DNA of 64,000 bases. Origin: Osedax fenrisi (taxonomy: Eukaryota > Annelida > Polychaeta > Sabellida > Siboglinidae). The stretch is from the NCBI GenBank assembly GCA_964019155.1, contig OZ025240.1, forward strand, positions 32,857,507 through 32,921,506. Direction: 5' to 3'. Position numbers and translations under genes: made by a program. The notes beneath the pieces are model-generated. The model was not told the DNA's origin. It saw only the letters and a program-made list of their open reading frames with translations, and did no database searches. Positions 61,233 to 64,000 of the stretch are shown piece after piece; within the stretch, counting starts at the first letter, position 1; every line of letters begins with the position of its first letter.

Positions 61233-61647
61233 CCTGAATAGGATATATAAAATTTTAATTATTTAAATCTAATATTAAAAATTGATATGTGTAAGTTTGT
61301 AATTAGATCATACATTTTTAAAATTAAAATTAAATGCTATTGCTTATAATTAGAGTATAGTCTGATTATCTAATATTTACGGAACTATCAAATAATATTA
61401 GCCAATGTAATTTAAAGCTTACTTAGATTCTAATTATGTTGTTTATTTATATTAATATAATTGTGAAGGAACACTAATAGAGTTGTGTGTTGTACTTTAT
61501 TTAAATATTAATTATATAATTTAAAATTTTATAAATTGTATTCAAATCTATCTAATTATTAATTTATTATATTACTTGTCCTACAAATAACTGAAAACTA
61601 TTAAATTTAACTAATAATAAACAATAACCAATCTTTAGATAATCAAG
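61233..61647 (+). other. 5' flank of eIF3g
   Basis: AT-rich, no TATA/Initiator arrangement stands out. It should hold the promoter and 5' UTR. Confidence 0.4.
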
Positions 61648-63385
61648 ATGTCTTACGATAAAACTTCTGAGTGGACGGATGGTTAGTATCTCTATAGTAA
61701 GCCGTGTATTAAGTAGCTTTCACATTACTATTAGCGATCACATCATATAGAATTTCATGTAATCAGTAATAACTTATTACTGATCTAATAAAATAGCATA
61801 CGCAGTTGATATAAGAGCCAGAATCTTATGAATGAATAATATCAAACATTGTCTTTTAAAAGATATTTTGCAATGCGACCTAATTATTATATCTGTTGTG
61901 GTCAAATTTATTGACTTACTTTTATCTATTTTATTATTCTTGATTATTTTTACAATATTTTATTTGGATTTTATATAATTTATTAAAAATAATAACATTT
62001 ATACACAATACTTTTATAATAAACTAGCGATTGAAAGTATTGAAGAATACAATAATAATTCTACTAAGATTGAAATTGATTTATTAATTAACTAGATATA
62101 TGTATACATATAAATATATATTATATATTATTTAAATCAGTTTAAAAAAAAATGTAATAATCAGTTTTGTGATCATAAACTTTGTGATATAGTTTTGAAT
62201 AAATTTATGATTAACTAGATATTTCTCTATTTTAATCATACAGTCTTTATAAATATTATTTTATCTTTATTTTTTTTTATATTAATAGAATAGATATATT
62301 AGCATATTGCTAATAGCAATACTTTCTATCCATATTAATTAAAATTTCACCAGTGTTAATATATTATATTTTATAAGTAAATATTTATATAAATTATATA
62401 TAAACTAAAGTAGAATTCAAATGTGAAAGCGATAATAAATATGTGTTAGTTTCATCATGCATAAGTATCACCTTAAATATATTCATGTGTGAAAGTTACT
62501 ATTTAAGTATGAAAGCCGTTCTATATAATATGTATTATCTATTAATGTATTATGTATTGATATAGAAGTGCTACCCCCTCCGACTGAATACATCAATAAT
62601 GACAATAATACTAAGATTTTGACTGAACATATTATCAAGGATGGAAAAAAAATAAAGGTTTTTACGCATTAGATATATCACTATATATTTATTATATTTG
62701 TTATTTTGTTTATTAATTATTTTAATTTTATATTAATGTTATATATTTTATAATAATTTCATATATTTAACATAAATTTCATATACATTTGCCTATTTAG
62801 ATTATCAAGACATTTAAGATGGATACTCTGAGAGTTGTGCCAAGTATAGCAAGACGAAAGGTTTACTTAATTTAATTATCTCTTTAAACGTGAAATTAGT
62901 TTAACATATGAAAATTTATCCCTATTTTAAAATTTGGAATTTTAAAATTGTATATATAATATATATTATATTATTTATTATATATAGTATATTATATACT
63001 AAAACCTAAAATAATTCCATTATTGAAAAACTCCCCTGTGATTTTTATAGAAATAGCTAATTACATGGATATATACATTCAATAAATATATCATCATTAT
63101 ATAGTAATTTATAATTTATATGATAATTGTTAAACTTGCATTAGAATCATTGACCATCCATTTCTTTCAGATTAAACTAATAATTTACTTGCACCCGAGT
63201 ATAACCATGTATTGGCACCTATATATACTATAACTAATACATATTTAAATAATTTTATTTTATTAATTAAACTTATGATTTAGCTTTGGAAGAAATATGG
63301 TATTGCGGCTGAAAGTGGAAATGCATTTAAGGCATCCGATATTACATGTGATGATATTTATATGCAATTCATTCAAACTAGAGAG
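61648..63385 (+). CDS. eIF3g: eIF3 subunit G, first four exons (3' end beyond the window)
   Basis: eIF3g is a subunit of the cytoplasmic translation initiation factor 3, acting in scanning and reinitiation. Exons: 61648-61681, 62566-62657, 62801-62860, 63284-63385. All introns are GT-AG and phases agree. The 96 residues so far read MSYDKTSEWTD, EVLPPPTEYI, then ILTEHIIKDGKKIK (about 30-42), IIKTFKMDTLRVVPSIARRK (43-62) and LWKKYGIAAESGNAFKAS followed by ITCDDIYMQFIQTRE. These match the N-terminal eIF3g domain: PPP-E, TEY-DGKK-K, RTF, ARRK-WKKFG and DD--M-FI. The zinc-binding CCHC segment and C-terminal RRM expected next are not in the window. The N-terminus before PPPTE is very short (12 residues) beside the ~45 of mammals, with no acidic stretch. 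The ATG is the first in a good AAGATG context. Confidence 0.93.
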
Positions 63386-64000
63386 GTTTGCCTTTTCTTG
63401 TATTTGTTATATATTAAAATGTATAATATATTAGATTAATTTAAATTATTAAAATTCTCTTTATATAATACCTATACATATTGTTATATAATTATTTTAT
63501 TTATAAAAATAATATTGTGATTTTTAATTTTATATCCAATTGTTATTAAAATATAAGTATATAAGGTTTTTTCATATAAATTATACATTTAAATGTGTAA
63601 TGAATATATTAATTATTGAAATGAGCATTAAATATTTACTAATTTAGCGTAATTCTCTGTAAATTCTTGTAATTTTGTAAATCTTTAAATTAATATATTT
63701 TATTCTACTAATACAAACTTATAATAATTATACATTTATTAATATTTTGTATGTATTTATATTAGGATATATATTAAATCTAAATAGTATTAATAATTGA
63801 TTAAATAATTTCGTAATTTTTATCCAAACATTAATATATTGAAATTATATTGTTTGTATTAAATTTTAAAATATCTGTTTAAAATATCTGTATATTATTC
63901 TTAAATTTAAGATATAATTTAATAAAAATAATGTTATGCATATATATATATATATATATAAATTTGTGTTTACCCAAGGATAGGATTGTATTCATTTATC
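63386..64000 (+). other. eIF3g intron 4 (partial)
   Basis: Begins with the GTTTGC donor after GAG at 63385. AT-rich, with a short TA run at about 63940-63960. No further exon recognised before the window ends. Confidence 0.7.

Overview
This window is AT-rich, intron-bearing animal nuclear DNA crowded with repeats. GT-AG introns join consistent reading phases, long TA microsatellites are everywhere, and there are tRNA-derived SINEs, non-LTR retrotransposons and many hAT-like and TA-flanked DNA transposons. The gene content (a GTSF1/Asterix-type piRNA-pathway protein, Protein C10 and eIF3g) is metazoan. An arthropod, possibly a hemipteran, is my guess, but the sequence alone does not settle it. 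Genes and exons stand out as islands of higher GC.

Layout. 1-8.4 kb is transposon country: a 232-bp hAT-like MITE (8-bp target duplication), then a 1.0-kb hAT-like element into which a 3.5-kb hAT element has inserted. The inner element holds a large foldback, a 20/21-bp minisatellite of about 60 units and a frameshifted 3' remnant of its transposase. 8.9-10.4 kb carries a GTSF1-like gene with two CHHC zinc fingers, apparently broken by one extra T. 13.0-14.3 kb carries an unrecognised three-exon gene for a 62-residue protein, with a hAT MITE in its second intron. 16-36 kb has no recognisable complete gene. It holds TA-flanked MITEs, SINEs, perfect hairpins, inverted repeats, a 194-bp CT repeat and a few GC-rich islands that may be isolated exons (27.5 kb, 30.8 kb).

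37-47.3 kb is a retrotransposon graveyard. A nearly full-length CR1/L2-like element (PHD-type ORF1; endonuclease plus reverse transcriptase ORF2) lies on the minus strand between ~140-bp direct repeats. A second, older copy is split by a 3-kb TA-flanked element that itself carries an RTE-like fragment and another MITE.

48.05-50.4 kb holds the last three coding exons of a Protein C10 (C12orf57) homologue on the minus strand; its first exon was not found. 51-61 kb is again nested MITEs and hAT elements plus a reverse-transcriptase tail. 61.65-64 kb holds the first four exons of eIF3g on the plus strand, which runs off the window.

The recognised genes are not functionally linked: piRNA silencing, a small conserved protein of unclear role, and translation initiation. 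The dominant biology is repeated nested transposition, with several insertions datable relative to each other from intact target-site duplications.
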